Source: Piscicola geometra (Eukaryota; Annelida; Clitellata; Hirudinida; Piscicolidae). Taken from it: a stretch of 64,000 nucleotides of DNA. Shown piece after piece: positions 26,507-37,629 of this stretch. The translations under genes were made by a program, and so were the position numbers. Location of the stretch: NCBI GenBank assembly GCA_943735955.1, contig OX030958.1:9312126-9376125 (forward strand), read 5' to 3'. Under the pieces are notes generated by a model. It saw only the letters and a list, made by a program, of their open reading frames with translations. It did not search any database and was not told where the DNA came from. Position 1 is the stretch's first letter; each line of letters opens with the position of its first letter.

Positions 26507-27682
26507 CATGGGCGGCGATCCTGGTGGGGTCCTGACTTTTTTCTTTAAATAATTTTTAAACTCTTGTTTTGATGCGAACAGAATCGTCAAACATGCCATA
26601 AACAGAATTTGTACATATTAATACATTGTGAGTAAGGGGAGGGTGCTCAAGATGAACCGGCACCAAAGATAGAACTGGCTTATTTACAGTTATGCGCTTC
26701 AAAAATTAACTTTTTATTGATTTCATATCTATGCATCCATCTTAGATGCACATTTTAATGTTGGTTTCGTTTTGGCAAGTTGTCTGATTCAATTAGAATA
26801 CTTTAACAAAATTGATTTCTAGAAGAATTTTTAAAATATTGGGAGATAACATTTTGCTTTTTTTTCTAAACTTCCGAAGGTATATAATTTCATTTTTTTA
26901 TAAGTAATTAGATGATGCAATACAGTTTTATTTTGTGCAAGTTGTAAAATAAAAAATTGAGTGATTGGCCTGTTATGACCATGATTATGTGCATGGTCAT
27001 AGTTTCCTAACATGGACCATGAATAATTAACGAATTAAAAAAAAAGTGAAGTAATTTTCGAAGAAGTTGAACCATTAAAGGTCGAAATGAAAACTAGAAA
27101 GCTTAGAGCAAAAAAAAGTTTTTCAAAATTAACCTAAAAGCTAAATTTAATTCAATTTAGTCAATTTGATTAAATGACAATTCACATTAAAATACATACT
27201 GGTGTATTTCTTTAGATAACTAAAAGATTTTGACGATAAATACAACTTTTAAATGACATTTTTTATTAAATACAATATAAATTCATCTATTGAGTACCCA
27301 GTTGCTCAACATGGAATTTTTTGGTGTTGATGTTTGAAGTAAACAAACTTGTGTTTCTTTTTTATCTAGTTTTATGTTTGAGTTCACATTACTAGACAAG
27401 GTATCAATATAATGGCTGGATAAATTCAAATTTAAATTATTTCTTATGCAATTGAGCTATGAGGCTACGTTTAAAAATCGTCCCGACTTATGCAACCTCC
27501 CCCTATGTGTAGTTATAGTTATAGCTGTCTAAAATAAAACTTTTTTTTGCTTACTTAAATATTCGTCTAAAAACAGAAGTGAAAAATGTTTGTTTAAGTG
27601 TCTGGACCCCAGGAGACCCCCCCCCAGGATCGTCTATGCTGGCTAGGACCCCCCCAAGATTTGCAGTAGATCACCGCTCCTG
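26507..27682. mobile_element. hAT-type element with imperfect 8-bp TSD
   Basis: Starts CATGGGCGGCGATC and ends with a variant of GATCGCCGCCCCTG. Flanks are CTTCAATC (26499) and CTTTGATC (27683), 6 of 8 identical, and the LINE frame is continuous across it. Most of the interior is a foreign repeat (about 27120-27490) that recurs inverted at 35400-36180. Confidence 0.65.
27120..27490 (-). repeat. dispersed repeat, inverted partner of 35400-36180
   Basis: Shares long blocks in inverted orientation with 35400-36180, such as ACAAGGTATCAATATAATGG. Near 27393-27400 it carries ACTAGACA uninterrupted. The partner copy has a MITE at exactly this site, so this copy is the empty-site control. Confidence 0.75.
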
Positions 27683-28265
27683 CTTTGATCTATAATTTCT
27701 TGGGCTTCATCTATGTTTCTCAAGTTAAATCCTGATAAATTTGAACTCATCTATGTCGATAGAACATCCAAATCTTTACTATCCCTTTCTTCTTTAGTTT
27801 TGCTTCCTTCTTTCTCATTATCTCTAAACCCTTCATCTTCTATACGGTATTATCTAACCTACCTTTAGCTCTTAAATTCTATCTGTTTCTAAATCTTGTT
27901 ATTTCCACATTCGTCGTATTAAACAGCTTCTTGCTTTTCTTGACGATCCTACTTTGCAGCTTCTTGTATCTGTAACTAGAAGTTCTCTCCAGGATTGATT
28001 ATTGCAACTCTCTTTACTATGGCCTCATTGATACTACTTTAGCTTCCTTAAATAAAGTTTTTAATTGTGCTGCTCATCTTTTTGCTCGTGCTCCTAAATT
28101 CTCTCTTATTTCTTCTTATCTTCGTCTGTTACATTGGTTACCTTTGAGATCTAGTTTGATTTTTAAAATAGGCCTAAATTAAGTTAAAATTCATAACTTT
28201 ACTGCTCCAATTTATTTTACAAATCTAATTAAACAACCCTCTAAATCTGGCCCAAGATCTTCGAC
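27683..28265 (+). pseudogene. CR1/L2-like LINE fragment, 3' part
   Basis: Decayed continuation of the LINE at 25915-26498. It has LKLNPDKFELIYVDRT, then remnants of the IDYCNSLYYG-like and LHWLPL-like blocks with frameshifts and stops. Confidence 0.7.
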
Positions 28266-28459
28266 CTTTAAGTAGGGGGGAGGGGGCATAAGTAGGCTAA
28301 AAATAAAAAAAATGGAAATTCGTTACGTCCACTTGGAATATGGTTCACTAGATTATTCCAAAAATATTTAATTCTTTAGGGATCTCACTGAGCTCTCAAG
28401 AATAAACCCACAAAGATTTAACATCTCCCATTTGCATTAATTTTATCTAGCTTAATCTT

Positions 28460-28822
28460 TAAAAAAATTTAAATTAGCAAAAACCGTTTTGTGAAACATA
28501 AAAATGTTTTCAAATTTTCAATTTTATAAAATTTTCAATTTTCAATTGAAGTCTTTAATTTTTAAATTATTACTTTTTTATCTTTATTTCAAAAAATTTG
28601 TTTCTGTGGCGAACGCGTTCAACTTTCAGCCAGTCGTTGAAGGTTTCTGTAGGCGTGTCAAAGCTTGGCCAAACGCGTCGGATTTTTGTTGCACCTGGAG
28701 TTAAAATCAATGGTGCATATAACAGAGATGTGCTGTTGAGAGAAGAGTTACTTGAGGTAACTTCTTCGTCTTCAAGCAAGATAGTGCACCATCACACTGG
28801 GCGCGTCAGACAGACCTTGTTT
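28460..28822 (+). pseudogene. Tc1/mariner transposase fragment 1
   Basis: Encodes SVGVSKLGQTRRIF, GVKINGAYNRDVLL and a broken continuation that jumps to sequence also seen beside the mariner-like terminus at 24905. Related to fragment 2 (29185-29990); internally deleted. Confidence 0.7.
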
Positions 28823-29099
28823 ATAACTTTGGCAAATTTCAATCTATTTGTAATTTTTTAAACTATTTGACTCAGAAATTAATGGAAAACAAGATGTTAT
28901 AAAATTTATTTAATGGGTTGATGGCTAGTTGTAATTGAATTGATATAGGTAACAAATAATAAAAGGTACTAAAATCGTTATTGTTTTTCTTCAAATCGCT
29001 CATAGTGGCAATAGAAAAGTGTTTTTATTGAGCATCAAACTTTTTTTTGATGTTTGCTGATAAAAATATTAATAGTTGATACAAAAATAATTTGCACTA

Positions 29100-29172
29100 T
29101 TGGTCGATACCGGCTCTTTGATTCCAACCCTAGGAAGGACCCCCCAAGATTTTCTGCAAATCGCCGCCCCTG
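29100..29172. mobile_element. hAT MITE right-end fragment
   Basis: Ends AAATCGCCGCCCCTG after a C-run and AAGATTTTCTGC. The preceding 280 bp match the interior of the element at 24449-25341. Confidence 0.6.
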
Positions 29173-29184
29173 CTTTAATCGAAC

Positions 29185-29990
29185 GAAACTTAAAAAAGTG
29201 TAAAATTAGCAAAAACCGTTTTGTAAAACAAATAATAATGTTTTTACTTTTTCAATTTTATAACAATTTTAACTTTGTAATTTAATTTACTATTTCAAAA
29301 TTGTTATTTTTTATATTTATTTTAAACATTTTGCTTCTGTTGCGAACGCGTTCAACTTTCAGCCAGTCGTTGATGGTTTCTGTCGGCGTGTCAAAGCTTG
29401 GCCGAACGCATCTGATTTTTGTTGCATCTGGAGTTAAAATCAATGATGCATATTACAGAGATGTGCTGTTGGGAAAAAAGCTCCTGTCTGTGAAAAGGGA
29501 CATTTCAGGTAACTTCTTCGTCTTCAAGCAAGATAGTGCGCCATCACAGCGGGCGCGTCAGACAGACAGCTTGTTAAAGCAAGGGACACCTGCATTCATT
29601 CTCAAAAACCTGTGGCTTCCAAACAGTCCAGATTACCGTCTGGAACGAATTGAAGCAAAGCGTCATCGATGATGCAAGTGACAACAGGCAGAAACGTCGA
29701 GTTTTTTCCTCAAGATATGAGTTTCTATTACTTTTATAAATTCATTATATTTTTTTAATTTTTTGATTACATTTTTGTAATATTTATTTAAAATTTACAC
29801 AAAGGTTTTTTCTAGTTTCACACTTGCTTAAGTTTCACTAGGTAAAGCTACTGAATATTGTAGAAATCGAAATAAGTTTCTTATTCCTTCCTGAGTAATG
29901 TAGTGGAATGAATTAAAAATAGATTAATATTTGGCAAAGTTATAGACAAATCTACAGTGGCATATTATTTTTTGGCCCACAGTGTATAAA
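29185..29990 (+). pseudogene. Tc1/mariner transposase fragment 2 with right terminus
   Basis: Frame 29335-29672 reads SKLGRTHLIFVASGVKINDA, then FVFKQDSAPSQRARQ (the DSAP catalytic block) and LWLPNSPDYRLE. The expected PDLNP is degraded and the frame ends early. The terminus GCCCACAGTGTATA at 29975-29988 is the inverse of the one at 24905. Confidence 0.78.
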
Positions 29991-30377
29991 CATAAACAAA
30001 GAATCCATCAGACAGTCTAGACGAAAGCACAGGGAAGAAACAACTAGAGAAATTTGGAAATCTTTCAATCCTAATTGCCCATTGACAGTTTCAAAGGGAC
30101 TGTAAAATGTTGCCCGCTTCAATGTAAAAAAATAAAGTTGATCGGTTTGTAGTTATGTTGTCTGGAGATGAAACAATGAAACTGTAAAGCGTCCCAAAAC
30201 TGCCCAATAAACTGGAGAGGCAGACTCCACTCCAGTTGTCGTTTCTGTTTCTTGGAGCAAAGTTCTAGGCTTAAATACGTTTAAAATGTCAATCATTCAC
30301 TTTTCTGAAGCGTTAGATCGCCCAGATCATCTTTAAACAAAAATTAAATTTTATTACGTTTTTTTTTCACATTTTAG

Positions 30378-30850
30378 TTGACTGAACAAAAATTTTCAAC
30401 ACTCGGTTTCTTTAACACTTTTGTTTTTAGGGTTTACATTAAAGTCTGGCTCGCATGTGTGTGCGGTGCATCCAATGATCTGCATCTTTTGCGCCAGTTG
30501 ACAAGCTACAAAAGGATTCACGAAGCTAGTGATGAGACTGAAATCAAGTCCTTCGGTCAAAACTTGTGGTGTTCAAGTAAACTTCTGGTTGGTATTTTTT
30601 AGCCTAAAGTATTAGCAGAGATGAATGCAGCCATGGTTACAGCTTTCAACAAAACCACAGCAGGTCATTCTGTCACCTTGTTTTCCACCTTCCTCTACTT
30701 CAAAGAAGGTTGTAAGACTTGGTGTTAGAACACAAAAAGAACCTACTCACAGCATTAGAACTACCTTAAACAAGTCCTAACACATGGAGCTGTGGTGTTG
30801 AGGGTGCGACAGGAAGTTTAGAAAAGGTCCTTGCCATGACTGAAACTGTT
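30378..30850 (+). pseudogene. ORF resembling an uncharacterised repeat-associated protein
   Basis: Open frame 30378-30602 has FRVYIKVWLACVCGASNDLH and LLRQLTSYKRIHEASDETEI, then a Leu-Trp pair. The pattern is reminiscent of the C-terminal part of an uncharacterised family found in many copies in some invertebrate genomes; that resemblance is from memory. A further stretch (about 30612-30728) is open in another frame. Likely a mobile-element relic; function unknown. Confidence 0.35.
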
Positions 30851-30858
30851 GTTGCTGT

Positions 30859-31165
30859 CATGGGCGGCGATCTTGGGGGGGTCATGAGGTCCAGACCATC
30901 CCTTTTTTTGGTAGTAAGCCTTAATGTGGTTCTCTCTACTTTTTTCAATAAAACATTTTTAAACTCTTGTTTTTATTGGAATAGAATCATCAAACATGGT
31001 ATATAACACAATTTTTACATAGTAATACATTTTGAGCATGTGTAGTTATAGTTATAGCTGTCTAAAACAGTGGAAGGGGGTAAGGTCTAAACCCCAGGAT
31101 CCCCCCCAGGATCGTTCATGCTGAGAAGGACCCCCCCTAAGATTTGCAGCAGATCGTCGCCCCTG
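30859..31165. mobile_element. complete hAT MITE, 8-bp TSD GTTGCTGT
   Basis: 307-bp element. Left end CATGGGCGGCGATC, right end inverse of CAGGGGCGACGATC, flanked by GTTGCTGT at 30851-30858 and 31166-31173. It has no coding capacity and is the reference copy for this family in the window. Confidence 0.88.
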
Positions 31166-31173
31166 GTTGCTGT

Positions 31174-31689
31174 GGATGGTTTCCTTTTTTTGTTGCAGCT
31201 CACCCAGTTTGCTGCATGCTTTTTCCGACAGGCTGAAAACGAACTAATCACAAAAAATATTCTTATTAAAACTATTTAATTATTATTTAAAGTTAAAATA
31301 TTTAAATAGTATACGCAAGAGCGTTTGTTCAATAAAATGTATCGGATGATAACATCTTATTTATAATTTTAAAATCTTAAAATTATATAAATTATATAAA
31401 TATCAATACTTTTTAGAAGCTTCAGATTAAATTTAATTTACAGTTTTAAAATAATAATTTTTTATGTTTTTTTGATTACCCCTTAAGACATTATTCTCGC
31501 AAGAGTAATTAACGATCAATGTATTACGATCTTTAAGCAATTGAGAAAGACAAGTTTAATGCAAGATTTATTCGAAAACTACAAACATTATAAAAATTTA
31601 AAATAAGGAAAAATAAATCAGCTAGTTATATTTTAAATTATTCTTCACAACTTTAGATCAATCTGCCATTTTTTACAAGATGGTTGCGA
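31174..31689. other. 3' flank of the PAN-domain gene
   Basis: AT-rich. The minus-strand AATAAA at 31572-31567, about 118 bp after the stop codon, is a plausible polyadenylation signal for the PAN gene. Confidence 0.45.
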
Positions 31690-34241
31690 TCATCCACTCT
31701 CACAGATACCTCCAAATTGGTAAGTGGAAACATCCTTGTCAAACGTAGGCTTTCCATCTCCTTTCATAACCCCGCTCAAAATGTGGCATTCCCCATTTCT
31801 TATATTCCACTTGTAGAATATACACGCCGACTCATGACAACTCATTCTACAATGCAAGTGAGAAACAACAAGTATGCTCTTTAGATTATCGAAGGTTTTG
31901 TCTTCACCGTCACGTCTAGTCCAGCATGAGGCCTCTGAAAATATAATTGTATATATTATTTAACAAAAACCTCTTTTTCAGTAGTTAATTAAATCTTTGA
32001 AGCATTTTTCTTGCACATACTTTTGCAAAGAGGCTTCAATTCAAAGACATATTTTGCGGTGGTTCCCTTAAAAAGAGTGGTTCCTAATGAGAGGGATTGA
32101 GTCTTTTGGATGAAGCAAGTTTGACCAAAATATGCAATGTGGAAGCAATATTCGGTCTCCAAACATTTTAACCTGCAATCATTCTCACTGGAAGAATCAA
32201 CTTTTTCCAAGTTAACTCTTTTTTTGGCGGACTTTGACCAACAAGCGTCTCCTGCGAAAAATAAAAACTTTGAAAATTTAATTTCTACTCCATTTTTTAT
32301 CACCCACCTCGACACTCGTCTTTCAGAAAATAGGTTTTTGCTTCTTTTTTAACAGTTAGTTTTTTCATATCGAACTTGTCACTGTCAAAAGGTAAAGAAC
32401 AATGCCCATCGAGGGAAGAGACGGAACAGAAGCCTATCAACTGGTCATAAGCAAAACATTGATCCATACTAGAGGTCGGACATGGACGATTTTTCATTCC
32501 CGGTCCCGTCCCGTTCCCGAAATTTGTTTTCCCGTCCCGTCCCGTTCCCGATGGGACATCAGAATTTTGATTCCCGTCCCGTCCCGTTCCCGAAATTTTT
32601 TTTCCCGTCCCGACCCGTTCCCGAAAGCTTTTTGTTTTTTTATTCATTTTCGCTGCCGTTTTCACTGGTCCCAAACTTGCTAGTTCTAACATTTCTTAAA
32701 ATTTATTATTTGAAAGTCAGAGAATATTTCTTTTAATAAAATGAAAAAAACACGATTTAAATTTCAAATATTTATTGAAATGAAAGTATTGAAGTTAGTC
32801 ATTGTTTTTGAGTAATTCAATCAAGTCTTTATTGCTTTTCACACGGGTTAAACCGTTAAGAGTTTCAGTTTTCAAATGAAATGATTTTGGGTCTGAAGTT
32901 AAACGACCACATATTGAAAAATTCCGTTTACAGCGAATATAACTTGCAGATATACTAAACAAAATTTTGGCTACTTCTTGTAGTATTTTAAAATTGCTCA
33001 TTTTATTCCAATAAAATAAAACATCTTTATAATTTTCAATTTTTTTGGGACGTAATTGTGAATATTTGTACAATTCATCCTCTTCTGAATTTTTTTCTTC
33101 GTTCATTATTATTAATTCTTCAATAATGTTAGAAATATGTTTTTTGATAACGTTCTTATTCTCCACAACTGCAAATATAAAATCATTCGTATAATTTGAT
33201 AGTATAATAATTTTATTATAATTTTTACGTTATAAAAACAAACATAATAGGTCTAAATAACCATCATTTGTTTTTTTTCTCAACGGCACGGCTGTATAAA
33301 ATAGAATTAAATTTTCTCTAATGAAAGTCTTGGTATTTATTTCTTTTCTATCCCAAACTTTTTTCCTATTATTCTTTCATACTGGGGATGCAACAGACAT
33401 GCTGTCATATGAATAAGATCAATGGCATTTTTTCTTTTGTCGAAATGATCAACTGAGCAATCAACTGGAAATTAATCATTCAAATTTAAAGTATTAATTT
33501 ATAAAATTAAAATAATATAACTGACCAGTTTGATTTAATCTGAAAAGTTTTCATCATCACCCATTTGTTCTAATCTCCCTAATCTTGGACTCATCATAAC
33601 AACTTCAAATGTAGTGTTGGAGATTTCGACATTGGCAATGGTGGCTTCGTTATACATTTCTATTGCATTTAATACTTATTTTAAGTACGGAGAATCGATG
33701 AAATAAAGATTTCCATACTTGGAAGTTTGCTGAAAAATCATTTTTAAAGAATCGAATCCCAATAACTTTTATTCCCGTTTTTCCCGTTCCCGATTTAAAA
33801 GTTGATTCCCGTTCCCGTCTTTTCCCGTTCCCGATTTGAATTTTGACTCCCGTTCCCGTTCCCGTCCCGAAAACCTATTCCCGGTTCCCGACTTTTCCCG
33901 TCCCGAAATTAATTTTCATTCCCGTTCCCGCGGGAGTCCCGCGGGTACCCGGTCAGATCGGGTACCCGGTCCGACCTCTAATCCATACATCTCATTCCCT
34001 GGATGATATTGGTCGAATAGAGGCCGGTGTATGCATTGTCATACGTCTCCCAACAGGAATCTTCCGCTGAAAAATATCATTGAGTTTGAAAACCATTCTT
34101 CAATGTTTAAATCATGTTTTAGCAGATAACGTTGAATAGAATCGAATGCTTTCTGCATTAACAATATGAAAGGATTTTCAAACCTGCGTCGCTACCCACG
34201 ACCAGAGCAAGAAGAAGGAAGATGGAGCCGCTGGAAAACAT
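31690..34241 (-). CDS. secreted three-module PAN/apple-like protein, broken by a transposon
   Basis: Four exons on the minus strand: 34241-34184 (start ATG), 34066-32308 (interrupted by a 1511-bp hAT element), 32251-32021 and 31934-31690 (TGA). Ignoring the element and one copy of its 8-bp duplication, the coding length is exactly 774 nt, 257 aa plus stop. All introns are phase 1. Exon 1 is a signal peptide (FSSGSIFLLLALVVGSDA after Met). Each later exon is one module beginning with Cys-Trp and holding six cysteines, spaced about C-x(21-24)-C-x3-C-x(4-9)-C-x(8-11)-C-x(~30)-C, similar to PAN/apple folds used in protein or sugar binding. The partner is unknown. With the element in place the frame hits TAG immediately after Met-Asp in module 1, so this allele should be null unless the element is spliced out. 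Confidence 0.82.
32470..33980 (-). mobile_element. hAT element inserted in the PAN gene
   Basis: Perfect 12-bp inverted ends TAGAGGTCGGAC and a perfect 8-bp duplication ATCCATAC (32462-32469, 33981-33988). Subterminal regions are rich in CCCGTTCCCG-type repeats on both sides. It is an internally deleted derivative: it encodes only a hAT dimerisation-domain relic on the minus strand (32795-33166). That relic has VAKILFSISASYIRCKRNFS, where Ala-Ser-x-x-x-Glu-Arg is expected. Confidence 0.93.
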
Positions 34242-34309
34242 CAGAGTGGTGTAGTTCAACGTTTAGAAGAGGAAACCTGCTGAAGATAACTTCGTCTAAA
34301 CTTCAGGGG

Positions 34310-34317
34310 TATTTATA
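34310..34317 (-). promoter_or_regulatory. TATA box of the PAN gene
   Basis: TATAAATA on the minus strand, 69-76 bp upstream of the start codon, with no other candidate nearby. Confidence 0.5.
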
Positions 34318-35006
34318 GAACTCAAAGGCATAGCAAGGGCTTTAAAATCAATAAGATTAATGCAAATTTTTAACTTTTTATTTTCAAACCTCTTCATCGA
34401 TCGCACATTAAAAGCCTTGTGATTGATTGAAGGCTTTTAAATTATTAACGACTTCGAATGAATGCTAAACCAATGGATTGAACGCCAGCTACACTTGACG
34501 TCACCGCGTTTGCCACTCCAACGTAGGCACGTGTGGCACTCAATTAACAAAAAGAATTTAGACACTTTTTTTGGAAATTGAAATGTTATTTTACTTTTTT
34601 TAACGACGGTGCTTTCAAAGATAATGATAACTTGATTGATCATCATAAAAATCTCAAAATTAATCTGAAGGTTTTATGAGAATTGTAACAACGTCATAAC
34701 TTCTCATCCACAAGCTTATGAAATCAATATTCACGTATGCTGATATTTGTAACATAGATTTTATATTTTAGAATCTTCGGTTCTTTTTTTTCTTCCCACG
34801 TGTTCAGGGGTCCTCTGGAGCATCGATGCACATCAAAAAAATCTTTGAACAAATAAAACTATAAAATAAATAAATAAAAATGCAAATTCATAAACAAAGA
34901 TTCATTGTAAAGCGACTAAGCCAGGCTTGAAATGGTCTTTCATACGAAGAATTGTAATTTTTTTTGACGTTGTTATTATAATAAAGTTGTTATTGTTGGC
35001 GTTTTT
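34318..35006. other. non-coding DNA
   Basis: 5' flank of the PAN gene. No other feature recognised. Confidence 0.4.
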
Positions 35007-35009
35007 TTG

Positions 35010-35130
35010 GAAGTTTTGTTTCTGTTGTTGGTGGTAGTGTTGCTGTTGTTTCTGTTGTTGGTGGTAGTGTTGCTGTTGTTACTGTTGTTGGTGGTAGTGG
35101 TGCTGTTGTTACTTTTGTTGGTGGTAGTGC
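35010..35130 (+). repeat. about 30-bp minisatellite (GTTGTTGGTGGTAGTG)
   Basis: About four imperfect units built from GTT/GTG triplets. The Leu/Val-rich open frame across it is a by-product of the repeat. Confidence 0.85.
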
Positions 35131-35256
35131 AGATGAGGTTGTTTGTATGGTTTCCTTCAAGATTTTGTCGTTGTTTCTATTACTTTTTAATTACTATCAT
35201 CGTTCTTTATTATTATTTTTTTTTAATTCTTATGATAACCTTTATCATTTGCGAGT

Positions 35257-35330
35257 GGGTTGGCACAGATGGTAAAACGTTAGAACTGCAATTCAAAGGA
35301 CGCCAGTTCGAATCCCTGTTGAGCCAACCG
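35257..35330 (+). repeat. tRNA-derived SINE head
   Basis: Contains an RNA polymerase III box A (TGGCACAGATGG, 35261-35272) and box B (GTTCGAATCC, 35306-35315) at tRNA-like spacing. It does not fold into a clean cloverleaf by eye and runs into an unrelated tail, so a SINE is likelier than a functional tRNA gene. Confidence 0.55.
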
Positions 35331-35399
35331 TGAGCTATTATATACCTAGTGTATATGATGCGGTGTGTTGAGGTAACCGTAAGTTATTAGTGGGAGGTT

Positions 35400-36180
35400 T
35401 GACAAGACGGAACGATTTTTAAACGTAGCCTTATAGCTCAATTGCATAAAAAATAATTTAAATTTATCCAGCCATTATATTGATACCTTGTCTAGTCAAG
35501 GGCGGCGATCTGCTGCAAATTAGGGGAGGGGGTCCTAACCAGCATAGACGATCCTGGGGGGGTCTTGGAGTCCAGACTACCCCTCCCCCCACTTACAAAA
35601 AACATTTTAAAACTTCTTTTTTGATACTACTATTTAAGTAAGCGAAGAACAGTTTGGTTTTGGAAAGCTATCACTATAAATACACATAATCACAACGTAT
35701 TACTATATAAACATTCTGTTTTATGCCATGGTTGACGATTATGCTCGTATCAAAACGAGTTTTAAAATATTTATATCGAAAAAAGTGGAAGGGGGGTCCA
35801 CATTAAGGCAGACCTCCTCACTACCAAAAAGTGGAGAGGTCTGGACCCCAGGACCCCCCCAGGATCGCCACCTATGTGTCTAGTTATGTGAACTCAAACA
35901 TAAGAATAAATAAACAAAAGAAAAACAATTTTTTTAAATTTAATCATGAACACTAAAAAATTCCATCGCGAGCAACTGGGTTCCCAAGATGGAATGCTTG
36001 GTTCCCTTTGATAAAACTATCTTGTATTTAATAAAAAAATCTCATTTAAACGTTGTATTTATCGTCAAACTTGTTTAGATATCTAAAGAAATACACCAGT
36101 TTGTATTTCATGTGAATTGTCATTTAATCAAGTTTACTTAACTAAATTTAATTAAGCCTTTAGATTACTTTTGCAAATTA
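35400..36180 (+). repeat. dispersed repeat, inverted partner of 27120-27490
   Basis: Inverted relative to 27120-27490 and split by the MITE at 35497-35876. No coding capacity. Confidence 0.7.
35497..35876. mobile_element. complete hAT MITE, 8-bp TSD TGTCTAGT
   Basis: 380-bp element starting CAAGGGCGGCGATC and ending GATCGCCACCTATG, flanked by TGTCTAGT at 35489-35496 and 35877-35884. The related unoccupied site is at 27393-27400 (inverse). Confidence 0.87.
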
Positions 36181-37537
36181 AGCTTGGGAAAACACACAAA
36201 AAATTTAAAAGCTGGTTTATAGAAAAAGCGAAAAAGACTTGAACTTTTATTCCTGTTGAAATCAAAAGATGATCCTTTCACTGAAAATGAAGAAGTTGAA
36301 ATTTTTTTATTTATTAATGAAATAATTAATTAATAAAAATAAAAATATATAAAAAAACAAAAAAGTTTACAAAAAATTGTTTTTCTAGTTAATAAACGGT
36401 TTAACATATCCCATTTTGTTTGTTTTTTTTCAATCGTGGGTGGGAGAGGTTATTTTTGACATAAAAAATTAGTTTTTGTGTTCAAATTTCTTGTAGTGTT
36501 AGTATTAATTATGTCCTAAGAGGACGTTTTGAAATTTTGAAATCGATGATTATGCCCCCCCCAGGGGCGCAACCAGCCAAAAATGCTGGGGGGGGCTCAA
36601 CTTTAGTATAAAAAAATATTATTTACCGCAACTGTTGTGTTTTGCATCATCCATTTTAAAATTTTTTTGCTCTTTTAATACCGATTTTTTTTCAAATATT
36701 TTGTACAATAAATTTTAAATTAATAAGTTAAATTTCAAAATTTTTCATTTTATTATTCATAATCTTTTATTTCCTGTTCACATTTAAAATTTTTCAAAAC
36801 AATTTTTCCTCGCTTAGATAATTTTTCAATTTTCTCATTCGATTTTAGTATTTTTTTTACAAATTTAGTCCTAATTTCAGGGTGAGAAGATAGTTAATAC
36901 ATGAATTAATTTTTTATATATTCAAAATAACTTTTAAAAGGTTTCCAATGCTTTTGAAAATTAATGGTGCGTTTTCGCAACTTTGACGTAATATGATTTC
37001 ATATGATTTTTATTAAGCCTAGTCATTCATTACAATAGTTATTATAAAAATAATAAAATTATTAATTTGATGTTAATGTATTATGACATTTATAAAATTA
37101 AAATTAAAAGTTGAATTTGTAGATGAATGTTGATTTTTATATTTCGAAAACAATTCCAAACCGCAAATGCTTCACACTTGAAGCTTTTATTGAAGAAAAT
37201 ATAATTTTTAACCTCTCATAAGTTGATTATAAAATTAAAATAAAGATAACATTCGTCGTCATGTCGTCTTTGAAAAAGCACGACAGTTTATGAGTATGAT
37301 GTTGTAATTCACATTAAATAATTTTCTTTGTTGTAATTAAAAGAATAATAATTATTATTATAACTAATAAAATAGTTAGAAGTCATAATTTTATCGAACT
37401 ATTTGCAATTGAAATTTATTTCTGTTTTAATAAATGTGGTTTGAATACATTTATTTATGATTTCTTACTGCACATTTTGCCACATAAAAACTTATGAAAT
37501 ATTTTTTTCCAATTTTGCTTGAGTTGTTATTATGAAT
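36181..37537. other. AT-rich DNA with a lone hAT-like end
   Basis: No gene seen. CAGGGGCGCAACCAG at 36562-36576 resembles a hAT terminus, but no partner end was found. The remainder up to element B is unique AT-rich sequence. Confidence 0.4.
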
Positions 37538-37629
37538 TGCAGTCGATTCACCCCTTAACCGATTCACCCCATAACCGATTCACCCCTCAACCGATTCACC
37601 CCTTAAAATAGTTAAAAACGGACTTTTTT

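Noticed and set aside
32402..32736. Arg/Pro/Ser-rich frames on the plus strand
   Set aside because: They translate the CCCGTTCCCG subterminal repeats of the hAT element and cross its boundary into antisense of the PAN gene.
35257..35330. Functional tRNA gene
   Set aside because: Box A and box B are present, but I cannot pair the acceptor and anticodon stems convincingly; a SINE head explains it better.
35007..35333. Leu/Val-rich frame resembling a membrane protein
   Set aside because: Produced by the GTT/GTG minisatellite and running into a SINE head; no conservation or domain.
21084..37537. Region between A and B as a separate single transposon
   Set aside because: Its ends do not match each other and carry no TIR or TSD; only the outer limits (16971 and 52071) show a duplication.
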